From Lytechinus pictus (lineage: Eukaryota; Echinodermata; Echinoidea; Temnopleuroida; Toxopneustidae): a DNA stretch of 64,000 bases. Where the stretch lies: positions 35,148,501 to 35,212,500 of the forward strand of contig NC_087251.1 of assembly GCF_037042905.1 (NCBI RefSeq), read 5' to 3'. The notes below the pieces were generated by a model, which did no database searches, was not told the origin of the DNA, and saw only the letters and a list, made by a program, of their open reading frames with translations. The translations under genes were made by a program, and so were the position numbers. This document shows positions 53,101-56,415 of the stretch, one piece after another; within the stretch, counting starts at the first letter, position 1, and the number at the start of each line of letters is the position of its first letter.

Positions 53101-53816
53101 GGTTGACCAAACCATATAGTATTAAACAATGCTAATTGCACATGTTCAGGGAGGAATTAATCGCTGTTTCCCTTGACAATGAGGAGAAAATTAGAATATT
53201 TCATATAAAAAAATACAAAAGAAATAGTGAGTGGATGATGTCATCAGTCTCCTCATTTGCATACCGACCAGGATGTGCGTATAACTGTTTTGTGAAATTA
53301 AGCAAAATCTTAAAATGTCATAACTTTCTTATTTTACATCCGATTTTGATGAAATTTTCAGTGTTATGCTTGTTGGATTTTTCTCTTTTTATTCAAATCA
53401 ACTTTTTGTTGGGGTGGACTTGTCCTTTAAAGATGATTAAATGGGAAGTGCAAAATCTACTTAAATTTCGGATATACAAATCTGTAATTTATAAAACTTA
53501 TTTTGTTTGTTTATTTATAAATACAAAATTTATTTGTAAGTTCAGTTACACAACTATAGTAGCCTGATATATTGTTCAAATTATGATTCTAACATAAGTG
53601 CATTGGTGGTTGAATGGTACGAAGGATGTCATAACTATCAATATGCATTTATGGGGATTATATGTTTGTCCAATGTATTCTAGTGAACTGATATGTTGAT
53701 AAATTTATCTCCTTTTTTATCTCCCTTTCTCACCCGTTTTCCTTGCGTCTCTATCTATCTATTCATTTTTGGATTCTTATGATCCGACTACAGTACCAGG
53801 CATTCCTCGTTCATAG
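5473..53816 (+). CDS. Fibrillin/LTBP-family matrix glycoprotein, 3' part, 30 exons
   Basis: This is the overall gene; its exons are listed separately. Joining the 30 exons gives 3941 coding nt, which with one base carried in from upstream makes 1313 codons plus stop. All junctions are phase 1. Seen in the sequence: three 8-Cys TB domains, each split over two exons and each with a Cys-Cys-Cys triplet, and 23 six-Cys EGF modules, nearly all one per exon, many with a D-I-D/N-E-C calcium-binding start. Known: TB domains occur in fibrillins and LTBPs, which build microfibrils and, in LTBPs, bind latent TGF-beta. Inferred: a secreted microfibril-type protein. The order TB, 5 EGF, TB, 18 EGF, TB, short tail matches neither the vertebrate fibrillin plan (seven TB domains) nor the LTBP plan (EGF modules after the last TB). 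The N-terminus lies outside the window. A fibulin- or hemicentin-like protein is less likely because those lack TB domains. Confidence 0.88.
6498..6566 (+). CDS. Exon 2: TB domain 1, last part (Cys 8)
   Basis: Residues 52-74. This short 69-nt exon has acceptor ttcttgcag and donor gtagga. It encodes [14 protein letters not shown], which supplies the eighth TB cysteine in the C-P-x-G-x-G-Y context expected at the end of a TB domain. Splitting a TB domain just before Cys 8 recurs in the other two TB domains of this gene (exons 9 and 29), which supports the model. Confidence 0.85.
8280..8299. repeat. Poly-G run (20 nt)
   Basis: Twenty consecutive G residues follow ttact. Confidence 0.9.
9490..9625. 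repeat. Imperfect fold-back element
   Basis: The left arm, with gccgat and aagttttcggtctctgt, is mirrored by the right arm, with agacagaaaacttcggtct and atcggccc. Confidence 0.5.
10960..11130 (+). CDS. Exon 3: linker plus EGF module 1
   Basis: Residues 75-131; acceptor tctcatttag, donor gtaaga, 171 nt. About 15 polar residues ([15 protein letters not shown]) precede a six-Cys EGF module beginning VDPC instead of DxDEC. A Cys-I-N-(x4)-A-Y-R-C-E-C hydroxylation-type segment is present. Calcium binding is uncertain because the Glu before Cys 1 is replaced by Pro. A longer ORF in another frame (10963-11289) overlaps but lacks EGF spacing. The following 1351-bp intron carries a 10-nt-plus G run near 11535 and no exon. 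Confidence 0.87.
12482..12607 (+). CDS. Exon 4: calcium-binding EGF module 2
   Basis: Residues 132-173; acceptor tttgtgacag, donor gtaaga, 126 nt. It begins DVNEC and has [12 protein letters not shown], which fits both the calcium-binding and the Asn-hydroxylation consensus. Cys 5 to Cys 6 is slightly longer than usual ([14 protein letters not shown]), with no Gly-Tyr turn. Confidence 0.9.
12664..12776 (+). repeat. tRNA-derived SINE fragment
   Basis: Pol III A box TGGTCTAGTGG at 12674-12684 and B box GGTTCGAATCC at 12718-12728 are intact and correctly spaced. The sequence downstream of the B box does not pair with the 5' end to make an acceptor stem, and it runs into a non-tRNA tail (gcaagacatttacccacat). 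It is therefore a SINE head, not a functional tRNA. Confidence 0.8.
15920..16420. repeat. Degenerate copy of the 19930-20418 element
   Basis: It shares with the later element, in the same order, a 'tttcag.ctg.ctc.aagttc' start, 'gataataccaggcatttttgcc', 'ggctgctg.gctagcg.ttttgaat', 'ctgcgc.tgctc' and 'gttctcgtaa.ttta'. Its terminal repeats have largely decayed. Confidence 0.6.
16892..17072. repeat. Palindromic MITE, copy 1 of 3
   Basis: The left arm begins ggccgtttcataaagctg and continues ttcgtaagttaagagcgac. The right arm is its reverse complement, ending cagctttatgaaacaccc. About 50 bp of each end pairs, so the whole 181 bp can form one hairpin. The other copies are at 39222-39392 and 46992-47129. 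Confidence 0.88.
18948..19060. repeat. Perfect-arm hairpin MITE (113 bp)
   Basis: About 31 bp at the left (agtaccgtaagtaacggtgt...) is an exact reverse complement of the right end (...acaccgttacttacggtact). The internal loop carries two further copies of the 'aaccgcacc' motif. Confidence 0.85.
19427..19564 (+). CDS. Exon 5: cbEGF module 3, widened Cys4-Cys5 gap
   Basis: Residues 174-219; acceptor tatttatgcag, donor gtaagt, 138 nt. It starts DIDEC and has QNTLGSYHC. Cys 4 and Cys 5 are then separated by four residues (C-LRTE-C) rather than the single residue of most fibrillin modules. Widened spacing here is known from some fibulin and hemicentin modules. Confidence 0.9.
19930..20418. repeat. 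Fold-back element with TA-bounded ends
   Basis: The left end taggtggtttcagaccgcct is mirrored by the right end aggcggtttgaaaccaccta. Sub-repeats of 'ggcggtctgaaagcaaa' lie inside. It directly precedes the element at 20457-20887 in the same 1427-bp intron. Confidence 0.78.
20457..20887. repeat. CAGGG-ended inverted-repeat element
   Basis: The ends are CAGGGTGCTACATAA and its reverse complement TTATGTAGCACCCTG. The sub-terminal 'cttgcccg' / 'cgggcaag' motifs are also inverted. Flanks tattatca and tatcatta agree at 6 of 8 positions, compatible with an eroded 8-bp target duplication of hAT type. Confidence 0.75.
20992..21114 (+). CDS. Exon 6: calcium-binding EGF module 4
   Basis: Residues 220-260; acceptor ttattccccag, donor gtcagt, 123 nt. 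A canonical module: [26 protein letters not shown] and a final Cys. It satisfies both the calcium-binding and hydroxylation patterns. Confidence 0.92.
21561..22025. mobile_element. Non-autonomous hAT-type element with perfect TSD
   Basis: The ends are CAGCACCTCTCAACC and GGTTGAGAAGCACTG, a variant of the 'CAGTGnTTCTCAACC' ends known from hAT/Charlie-type transposons. The flanks are an exact 8-bp direct repeat, gtttagag at 21553-21560 and 22026-22033, the target-site size of hAT elements. At 465 bp with no ORF it is a non-autonomous derivative. Confidence 0.9.
23818..24045. repeat. GAT/AAT trinucleotide repeat next to an acceptor
   Basis: About 230 bp of GAT, GGT and AAT triplets end some 15 bp before the exon 7 acceptor. 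Open frames here on both strands encode only Asp/Asn or Ile/Met runs and are repeat artefacts. Confidence 0.9.
24061..24225 (+). CDS. Exon 7: cbEGF module 5 plus linker
   Basis: Residues 261-315; acceptor ttccaatttag, donor gtgagt, 165 nt. It begins DIDEC, with [12 protein letters not shown] supporting calcium binding and hydroxylation. The usual Gly-Tyr turn is replaced by TGDTVYD. After Cys 6 come about 11 residues ([11 protein letters not shown]) that link to TB domain 2. The acceptor has a weak pyrimidine tract because of the adjacent GAT repeat. Confidence 0.9.
25034..25140 (+). pseudogene. Truncated duplicate of the TB2 first exon
   Basis: Following an acceptor-like ttattacag, this stretch matches exon 8 closely ([30 protein letters not shown]). 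It has one extra Asp codon and one missing Gln codon. Homology stops abruptly after the CCC-x-V-G segment at 25140. The frame then runs to a stop, and no donor is apparent. It lies 55 bp upstream of the intact exon. I read it as a decayed tandem exon duplication that is not part of the mRNA. Confidence 0.82.
25196..25354 (+). CDS. Exon 8: TB domain 2, first part (Cys 1-7)
   Basis: Residues 316-368; acceptor ttatttcag, donor gtaagc, 159 nt. Cysteines occur in KDCYGS, NFCSN, QECCC, DDCD and IVCPS, giving Cys 1-7. G-A-G-W-G follows the CCC triplet. An N-glycosylation sequon (SNIT) lies between Cys 2 and Cys 3. A partial copy of this exon lies immediately upstream. The following 559-bp intron shows nothing distinct. 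Confidence 0.9.
25914..26054 (+). CDS. Exon 9: TB domain 2, Cys 8, plus linker
   Basis: Residues 369-415; acceptor tatattttcag, donor gtataa, 141 nt. [12 protein letters not shown] supplies Cys 8 and a sequon (NET). About 35 residues without Cys follow, rich in Pro, Ile and Ala, forming a spacer before the long EGF array. Confidence 0.87.
26689..26957. repeat. Fold-back element with GGGCCC ends
   Basis: The left arm tgggccccatcttacaaaga is mirrored by the right arm tctttgtaagacagggccca. 'gttacg' / 'cgtaac' and 'gatcaa' / 'ttgatc' inner segments are also inverted. It lies in the 1156-bp intron 9. Confidence 0.82.
27211..27336 (+). CDS. Exon 10: EGF module 6
   Basis: Residues 416-457; acceptor cttacaatag, donor gtacat, 126 nt. 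It begins GINEC, so the first Asp of the calcium motif is Gly. [12 protein letters not shown] keeps the Asp and the aromatic position. Calcium affinity may be reduced. The following 496-bp intron contains a small fold-back at about 27376-27490 with 'ggagggac' / 'gtccctcc' arms. Confidence 0.9.
27376..27490. repeat. Small fold-back element
   Basis: The left gacaaaaggagggacaagat and cacctatc are mirrored by gataggagg and atctgccgtccctcct on the right. Confidence 0.6.
27833..27958 (+). CDS. Exon 11: EGF module 7, non-canonical
   Basis: Residues 458-499; acceptor ttcctattcag, donor gtgagt, 126 nt. It starts [17 protein letters not shown], so the DxDE motif before Cys 1 is absent. [12 protein letters not shown] keeps the hydroxylation pattern. 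N-G-T between Cys 2 and Cys 3 is an N-glycosylation sequon. It is strikingly similar to exon 13, suggesting module duplication. Confidence 0.9.
28908..29135. repeat. CTAT tetranucleotide microsatellite
   Basis: A long, interrupted run of CTAT units. The Ile-Tyr-Leu-Ser open frames across it are repeat artefacts. Confidence 0.93.
29233..29333. repeat. Short fold-back element
   Basis: ggaataccagaaatattcca is mirrored by tggaatatttctggtatgcc about 60 bp later. It lies in intron 11 (2004 bp), which otherwise shows only the CTAT repeat. Confidence 0.7.
29963..30088 (+). CDS. Exon 12: EGF module 8, non-canonical
   Basis: Residues 500-541; acceptor actttgtttcag, donor gtaaac, 126 nt. It starts VVNHC in place of DxDEC, followed by ADICGNGTC with an N-G-T sequon. 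[12 protein letters not shown] lacks the Asn/Asp hydroxylation site and the aromatic residue, so this module is unlikely to bind calcium in the usual way. Confidence 0.9.
30121..30476. repeat. Inverted-repeat element, relative of 51731-52345
   Basis: Left tgccacttggtctacacc is mirrored by right gtagaccaagt. The interior 'ccatttagcccatttaccattttg' and 'gaccaaacagcgattg' segments match the element in intron 28. Confidence 0.65.
30789..31325. repeat. Large fold-back element with about 150-bp arms
   Basis: ttaaaggagaatgaaac at the left pairs with gtttcattctcctttaa at the right. Inner parts also pair, for example 'agatcctcccatcggcaatg' with 'cattgccaatgggaggatct'. A TAG/TCG triplet repeat (30734-30786) abuts its left end. 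Confidence 0.83.
31444..31569 (+). CDS. Exon 13: EGF module 9, non-canonical
   Basis: Residues 542-583; acceptor ctgtttatcccag, donor gtatgt, 126 nt. [17 protein letters not shown] is nearly the same as the start of exon 11, with the N-G-T sequon. [12 protein letters not shown] keeps Asn and Tyr. The following 992-bp intron shows nothing distinct. Confidence 0.9.
32562..32687 (+). CDS. Exon 14: EGF module 10, non-canonical
   Basis: Residues 584-625; acceptor ctctttattcag, donor gtgaga, 126 nt. [17 protein letters not shown] resembles exons 11 and 13 and again carries [15 protein letters not shown] has Pro where the hydroxylated Asn would be. Confidence 0.9.
32945..33010 (+). repeat. Decayed tRNA-like SINE head
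   Basis: The A-box-like taagttggtagagca at 32951-32965 and the degenerate B box gtgatcaaatcc at 32989-33000 are correctly spaced, but both stems are broken. It lies in the 537-bp intron 14. Confidence 0.5.
33225..33347 (+). CDS. Exon 15: EGF module 11
   Basis: Residues 626-666; acceptor ttcattatacag, donor gtaaat, 123 nt. It starts DIDLC: the calcium motif is intact except that Glu is replaced by Leu. LCGNGTC again has the sequon. [12 protein letters not shown] keeps Asp and Phe. Confidence 0.9.
33576..33704 (+). CDS. Exon 16: calcium-binding EGF module 12
   Basis: Residues 667-709; acceptor aatttatttacag, donor gtgaga, 129 nt. It starts DINEC, with [12 protein letters not shown]. His replaces the usual Tyr/Phe. 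The 228-bp intron before it is the shortest intron of the gene. The 434-bp intron after it holds an imperfect fold-back at about 33817-34000. Confidence 0.9.
33817..34000. repeat. Imperfect fold-back element
   Basis: 'tagatccaggggtgtatcca' at the left is partly mirrored by 'ttcatggatggatctaggg' at the right. Confidence 0.5.
34139..34264 (+). CDS. Exon 17: calcium-binding EGF module 13
   Basis: Residues 710-751; acceptor gttcattgcag, donor gtaaga, 126 nt. It starts DINEC; VCGNASC gives an N-A-S sequon and YNST a second one. [12 protein letters not shown] is a full hydroxylation match. Confidence 0.92.
   Translation: MSMSVGYRLMYVVTHPVPIQRVVIDAHATLATCITQLLACV
34950..35764. repeat. CpG-rich inverted-repeat element (815 bp)
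   Basis: Ends tagggccgtctgcaccatcc and ggatggtgcagcaccgccta form imperfect terminal inverted repeats bounded by TA. Several 'tctcgagat' and 'gcgcgctattt' sub-repeats occur inside, with a short CT run near 35395. Base composition is far richer in CpG than the surrounding intron. Confidence 0.8.
35975..36103 (+). CDS. Exon 18: calcium-binding EGF module 14
   Basis: Residues 752-794; acceptor cttctcttgttag, donor gtaaga, 129 nt. It begins DTNEC; ICSNGTC carries the N-G-T sequon. [12 protein letters not shown] is a canonical hydroxylation segment. The following 2635-bp intron holds the element at 36313-36977 and a short TTGA repeat at 37053-37082. Confidence 0.91.
36313..36977. repeat. Inverted-repeat element, copy A
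   Basis: The left end 'acgaaaatacaccgtttggg' is the approximate reverse complement of the right end 'tcaaacggaggtatttcgt'. A second copy in opposite orientation lies at 46572-47235. The two share long stretches, which creates matching spurious ORFs of about 60 codons. Confidence 0.75.
37053..37082. repeat. TTGA tetranucleotide repeat
   Basis: About six tandem ATTG/TTGA units. Confidence 0.85.
38739..38864 (+). CDS. Exon 19: calcium-binding EGF module 15
   Basis: Residues 795-836; acceptor ctcctgatttag, donor gtgaga, 126 nt. It begins [17 protein letters not shown] fits the hydroxylation consensus, and [13 protein letters not shown] closes the module. Confidence 0.92.
39222..39392. repeat. 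Palindromic MITE, copy 2 of 3
   Basis: Same arms as the copy at 16892-17072 (ggccgtttcataaagctg ... cagctttatgaaacaccc), with a shorter and different centre. Confidence 0.88.
39651..39776 (+). CDS. Exon 20: calcium-binding EGF module 16
   Basis: Residues 837-878; acceptor cttattctccag, donor gtgagt, 126 nt. It begins DINEC; ICGNGQC is a CGNG module in which the sequon Thr is replaced by Gln. [12 protein letters not shown] is a full hydroxylation segment. The 973-bp intron after it is AT-rich with nothing distinct. Confidence 0.92.
40750..40908 (+). CDS. Exon 21: linker plus EGF module 17, non-canonical
   Basis: Residues 879-931; acceptor aaaactttcag, donor gtgagt, 159 nt. A polar, acidic lead of about 16 residues ([15 protein letters not shown]) precedes DRC, so the calcium motif is absent. 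SLCGNASC carries [15 protein letters not shown], like exon 12, lacks the hydroxylation pattern and has Gly-Pro-Val in place of Gly-Ser-Tyr, so exons 12 and 21 may be related. Confidence 0.88.
41352..41477 (+). CDS. Exon 22: calcium-binding EGF module 18
   Basis: Residues 932-973; acceptor ttttttacatag, donor gtcagt, 126 nt. It begins [17 protein letters not shown] fits the consensus. A run of five lysines (YKKKKKTC) lies just before Cys 6, making a basic patch unlike the other modules. Confidence 0.91.
41600..42261 (+). repeat. Diverged tandem repeat with poly-G
   Basis: At least four decayed copies of a unit containing 'ggtccattatggtaaagcga' and 'gctgcctaatgatttttgg' start near 41605, 41772, 41999 and 42206. 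The last two end in G runs; the run at 42241-42261 is 21 nt long. It lies in the 2376-bp intron 22. Confidence 0.65.
43854..43979 (+). CDS. Exon 23: calcium-binding EGF module 19
   Basis: Residues 974-1015; acceptor tctttgtgtcacag, donor gtaagg, 126 nt. It begins [17 protein letters not shown] fits the hydroxylation pattern, with an adjacent basic patch. Confidence 0.91.
44286..44432. repeat. Fold-back element
   Basis: Left agggtcctgtttcataaa is mirrored by right tttatgaaatggacct, with inner 'gttataataa' / 'ttattataac' pairing. Confidence 0.8.
44551..44861. repeat. Fold-back element with GGCCCGTATTC ends
   Basis: ggcccgtattctgaagtcgg at the left is mirrored by 'cctgacttcagaatacgggcc' at the right, one mismatch in about 20 bp. 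Confidence 0.83.
45567..45903. repeat. Poly-G headed fold-back element
   Basis: An 18-nt G run followed by gtactta is mirrored at the right by cgtgagtaccccctccc. 'acccattatt' and 'cccatgtttagggattt' segments recur inside. The right half carries 'gcggcacatccctgtatgcc', a motif I associate with repeats of marine invertebrates from general knowledge. Confidence 0.7.
46317..46451 (+). CDS. Exon 24: EGF module 20, non-canonical
   Basis: Residues 1016-1060; acceptor tctttaatag, donor gtttgt, 135 nt. A short lead (SASMS) precedes [14 protein letters not shown]. The calcium motif is absent, and an N-A-T sequon lies between Cys 2 and Cys 3. [12 protein letters not shown] lacks the hydroxylated Asn/Asp. 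Confidence 0.88.
46572..47235. repeat. Inverted-repeat element, copy B (reverse), with nested MITE
   Basis: The reverse complement matches copy A at 36313-36977 over most of its length. The homology is split by the palindromic MITE at 46992-47129, with matching sequence resuming on each side ('ggccaggtaatcccc' and 'atttccaagccc' in reverse). Confidence 0.75.
46992..47129. repeat. Palindromic MITE, copy 3 of 3 (nested)
   Basis: Arms gggtgtttcataaagctg and cagctttatgaaacgacccc flank a shortened centre. It is inserted inside repeat copy B. Confidence 0.88.
47794..47919 (+). CDS. Exon 25: EGF module 21
   Basis: Residues 1061-1102; acceptor cacttttgcag, donor gtaaac, 126 nt. It begins VISEC, so the Asp is lost but Glu is kept. 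[12 protein letters not shown] keeps Asp and Tyr. The 1495-bp intron after it is AT-rich with no element recognised. Confidence 0.9.
49415..49603 (+). CDS. Exon 26: Pro-rich linker plus EGF module 22
   Basis: Residues 1103-1165; acceptor tttatttaacag, donor gtaaaa, 189 nt. About 25 residues rich in Pro, Thr and Ala ([12 protein letters not shown]...) precede [14 protein letters not shown]. This is a short EGF type with only four residues between Cys 1 and Cys 2, and it has an N-S-S sequon. [12 protein letters not shown] keeps Asp and Phe. The linker is a likely flexible hinge before the C-terminal unit. Confidence 0.9.
50026..50157 (+). CDS. Exon 27: calcium-binding EGF module 23
   Basis: Residues 1166-1209; acceptor ttttccctcatag, donor gtaagt, 132 nt. 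It begins [18 protein letters not shown] has one residue more than usual between Cys 3 and Cys 4 but keeps Asn and Phe. It is the last EGF module before TB domain 3. Confidence 0.91.
50281..50303. repeat. Poly-G run (23 nt)
   Basis: The longest uninterrupted G run seen in the window, followed by ctggggtg. Confidence 0.9.
50868..51011. repeat. Fold-back element next to the exon 28 acceptor
   Basis: Left aggggagcgtctcataaaa is mirrored by right tttcatgaaatgctcccct. The right end lies 40 bp before exon 28. Confidence 0.8.
51052..51261 (+). CDS. Exon 28: poly-Gly linker plus TB domain 3 (Cys 1-7)
   Basis: Residues 1210-1279; acceptor cttcttcacag, donor gtaagt, 210 nt. Eight consecutive glycines (51072-51095) sit in a 25-residue linker. 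TB cysteines follow: GPCWGR, DICSN, the CCC triplet, then [15 protein letters not shown] after CCC replaces the usual V-G-x-x-W-G but keeps Trp-Gly. Confidence 0.9.
51731..52345. repeat. Inverted-repeat element carrying a tandem array
   Basis: The outer part 'ccacttggtcttcacctgc' ... 'gtagaccaaacagcaattgg' matches the element at 30121-30476. Its left half has been expanded by the 114-bp array at 51835-52176. The limits are approximate. Confidence 0.6.
51835..52176. repeat. Tandem repeat, 3 x 114 bp
   Basis: Three units start at ccatttggt (51835, 51949, 52063), each ending gatgattgtcaaa. The period is exactly 114 bp with a few substitutions and no indels. Confidence 0.93.
52456..52536 (+). 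CDS. Exon 29: TB domain 3, Cys 8
   Basis: Residues 1280-1306; acceptor tcatttgtgcag, donor gttaga, 81 nt. [11 protein letters not shown] supplies Cys 8, in the position shown by exons 2 and 9, but with Leu-Ala in place of Pro-x-Gly. A polar tail rich in Gln, Asn and Ser follows ([14 protein letters not shown]). Reading through the donor would add about a dozen hydrophobic residues before a TAA. Confidence 0.8.
52828..53430. repeat. Large fold-back element with about 150-bp arms
   Basis: Left ttaaaggtcaagtccatccc pairs with right ggggtggacttgtcctttaa. Pairing continues inward through 'aatttcatcaaaattggatg' / 'catccgattttgatgaaatt' and 'aagaaagttatggcattttaa' in mirrored form. It fills about half of intron 29 (1257 bp). 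Confidence 0.87.
53794..53816 (+). CDS. Exon 30: proposed terminal coding exon
   Basis: Residues 1307-1313. The acceptor gatccgactacag follows a long pyrimidine-rich stretch. In phase 1 it encodes VPGIPRS and then TAG, closing the frame. It has no domain signal, so the support is the splice site, the phase and the absence of any later EGF or TB sequence. An alternative acceptor at 55880 would give two residues and a stop. Transcript data would decide. Confidence 0.5.
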
Positions 53817-55520
53817 TGCCTAGCCTTGGATCCATCCTATTCTAATTATCATTCAAAAACAGAGGACAGATTTGCTGGAGTGCATCTCACTGCCGACATA
53901 TGGATTGGTGTTTGAAAGATTAGATTAACCCAAAAATGGCCACATATTCAACATTTTTGTCAACTTTATATTTTCTTCTCTATTTATGAACTTTGCCTTT
54001 TTCTTGTGTGAGAGTAGATGTATGTCATGTCTTGCACTACACATTGGCAGTAAACACAAATCATTGCTATCACTGCAAAATTCTTTACACCGACACAAAG
54101 GCTTCTGCACTATTATCAGCATGTTCACTACTCGAATTCATCTACATGTATTTAATTAGTCATGTGCGAAAAAAGCACTCAACGTTCTGTGAATGTTTGT
54201 GATATCACGTGCTGTACAAGAAGTATTTCACTGCTTCAGCAAGTGTTTAGTATGTCAGAGCAATTTTTCCAGAGCACCGTTCTATGTGTCCTATTTTTGG
54301 TTGCATGGTGTCAATGCTTGAAACACAATTCCTTTTGATCTGTGAGTTTGTGCGTTTCTGAAGGACCATCCAACTTGGTATATGCATAATATATCTCTGG
54401 AAATAACAAAAACCTAGGAACATGGAATGATTAAAAAAAAAACTTTAGAAATATTGGATGAAAGGGGAAAGTTTGGGATGAATATGGAAGTTGGCATCAT
54501 ATGATTGCATAATGTTGATTATACAAAGTGAAGTCTTCATCCATATGTGAATCATCCATTTTTAATCTGTACTTGTTATTCCATTTGACATAACTTAATA
54601 CATATGAAGATATCTGCTTTTGTGAAACTAATATCTCGACAATACAAGGAGAACATCATTATTTTTCTTCTGTTGTCTGATGCTCTTTCTCTCATGATAA
54701 AATGGATTTAAAAAAGAAAACACCAAGCTTATTGCTTGTCACTAGCATAACTGATATTGTTAGATTTATAGGGGGAGGATATGATGAAGGGACATCCTTT
54801 ATTAAAACATTTGTACACATTCAAACATGCAAATACAGTGACAACTGAGTCTTGTTTCCTGGTAAGGCAAGGAAATAATGTTGATCTGTTGTTGTTACGA
54901 CCATGTCATATTAATTTATAGGAAGAGGAATTTTAGCATATTTATTTTTCTTGTAAGATATTGTTAAATAGTCATTTTAATGTCAAGTGTAATGTATTTG
55001 TTATTTTTAAGAAACTGAATGTTATATTCTTTGTACATGATTCATGATATTATTTTGTAACAACTATCTATTTTAGACTGTGTTGGTAAAGAATAAGTGA
55101 AAGGATTCTATTTATTGTACCAGTTCAGACAAAGAAAGAAACTTCACGTGTTGTAGCATTTTATTTTTATCAAAATGAACATAAATTGGACTATGTAATA
55201 CAAGATAATGGACTAGGATATAAGGAATATCCAGACTTAAGTTTATCGTGACAATGTCTGTGAATGAACTTATTTCAAATTCTGTACTCTATTGTGTATG
55301 TGATTTAAAAAGTTATTTTAACATGATTGTAAGAAATGTATATTATATTCATTTTTTGAAAACATATTTTCATGTGATCAAAAGGCTTGTCCAGAAACAT
55401 ATTGAAATTCAATTACAAAGAAGCTTTAAAAATGTTCATTGTTCTATTCACTTCATTATTTTTTGATATGTTTCAAAATGGTCATCATATATACCGATGA
55501 ATTTGTGTTAATTTTTCATA

Positions 55521-55800
55521 AGCCCCGTCCTAGACGGGACGTATTATGGTATCACGCTCTGTGTCTGTCCGTCTGTTAACTTTTCCTTGTAAACACGATA
55601 ACTTCCGTTTGACTTAACCTGGGGTCATATAATTTGGTGTGTATGATACTAGCATAGATCCTAGCAATTCTATTGATTTTGAGGTCAGAAGGTCAAAGTT
55701 GAAGTCGCCACCTTCCACTTTTCTTGCTTGACCAATAACTCCATTTTCCGCATTACAGGCGGGCGTATTATGTGCTTGCCTCAGCGACACTCTTGTTCCC
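55521..55800. repeat. Dispersed GC-richer repeat
   Basis: It opens 'tagacgggacgtattatgg', continues through 'gtctgtccgtctgttaactt' and ends 'gcgggcgtattatgtgcttg' and 'cagcgacactcttgtt'. The two 'gggacgtattatg' / 'gggcgtattatg' segments are in direct orientation. It resembles interspersed repeats of marine invertebrate genomes from general knowledge. Confidence 0.5.
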
Positions 55801-55916
55801 TATATTAGAGCTTTTTTCTTCAGGATCCCTTATTTTTCTTAATTTGTCTAAATATATCACTAGAATCTTTTTCCTTTCAGATATTTGAAAAAAGAAAAAA
55901 ACATTATCCCCATCAT

Positions 55917-56171
55917 GACCCATCTTACTAAGAGTTGTGATTGATCCAATTTATTCTGAATTATGGGTTAGCCAGAGACACATCATCTGGAATGCACACA
56001 TTTCCTTAAAGTGTTCTATGAATATGGCAAGCGCAGTTGTGCAAGAGTCATATTTGTTTAACCAATCACTGTGACAGTGTACACACATCTTTGATGAAGA
56101 ATTAAGATATAGATAGCCTTCCATATTTAAAATTGATTGGATCAATCACAAATCTTTATGAGATGCGGTCC
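55917..56171. repeat. Fold-back element, relative of 26689-26957
   Basis: 'cccatcttactaagagttgt' with 'gattgatccaa' is mirrored by 'ttggatcaatcacaaatct' with 'tatgagatgcggtc'. The 'cccatctta.aaagagtt' start resembles the intron 9 element. Confidence 0.7.
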
Positions 56172-56391
56172 AGGAATATGTACAAAGTCTGTGTGAGTAG
56201 CCTTTCAACGTGACCTTGTCGTAAATGGATTAAAGCAGGGCTTTTATTAACCTGCTTTGCAATCTAATGTATTCTTTTTTAAACCTGTTTTGCTAAATCT
56301 ATTTCTTTCTTGCCAAAGCATTAAACAGTTATGAAGTAGAGTCTTTGAATATTGTGAATACTCTGTACATGTACTTGTTTTGTGAGGTATA

Positions 56392-56397
56392 AATAAA
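56392..56397 (+). terminator. Candidate poly(A) signal of the matrix gene
   Basis: AATAAA, followed about 25-40 bp later by gattgttgtgttgtatgttt, a GU-rich element of the kind expected downstream of a cleavage site. Confidence 0.55.
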
Positions 56398-56415
56398 TGG
56401 CTGTGCAAGAGACTT

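Larger units (their letters stand above)
53817..56415 (+). other. Probable 3' UTR of the matrix gene
   Basis: AT-rich, no coding signal, ending near the poly(A) signal at 56392. It includes a dispersed repeat at 55521-55800 and a fold-back at 55917-56171. The 3' limit is inferred. Confidence 0.45.

Noticed and set aside
55880..55890. Alternative last exon after cctttcag
   Set aside because: It would add only Asp-Ile and a stop; the 53794 site is closer. Not excluded, but less favoured.
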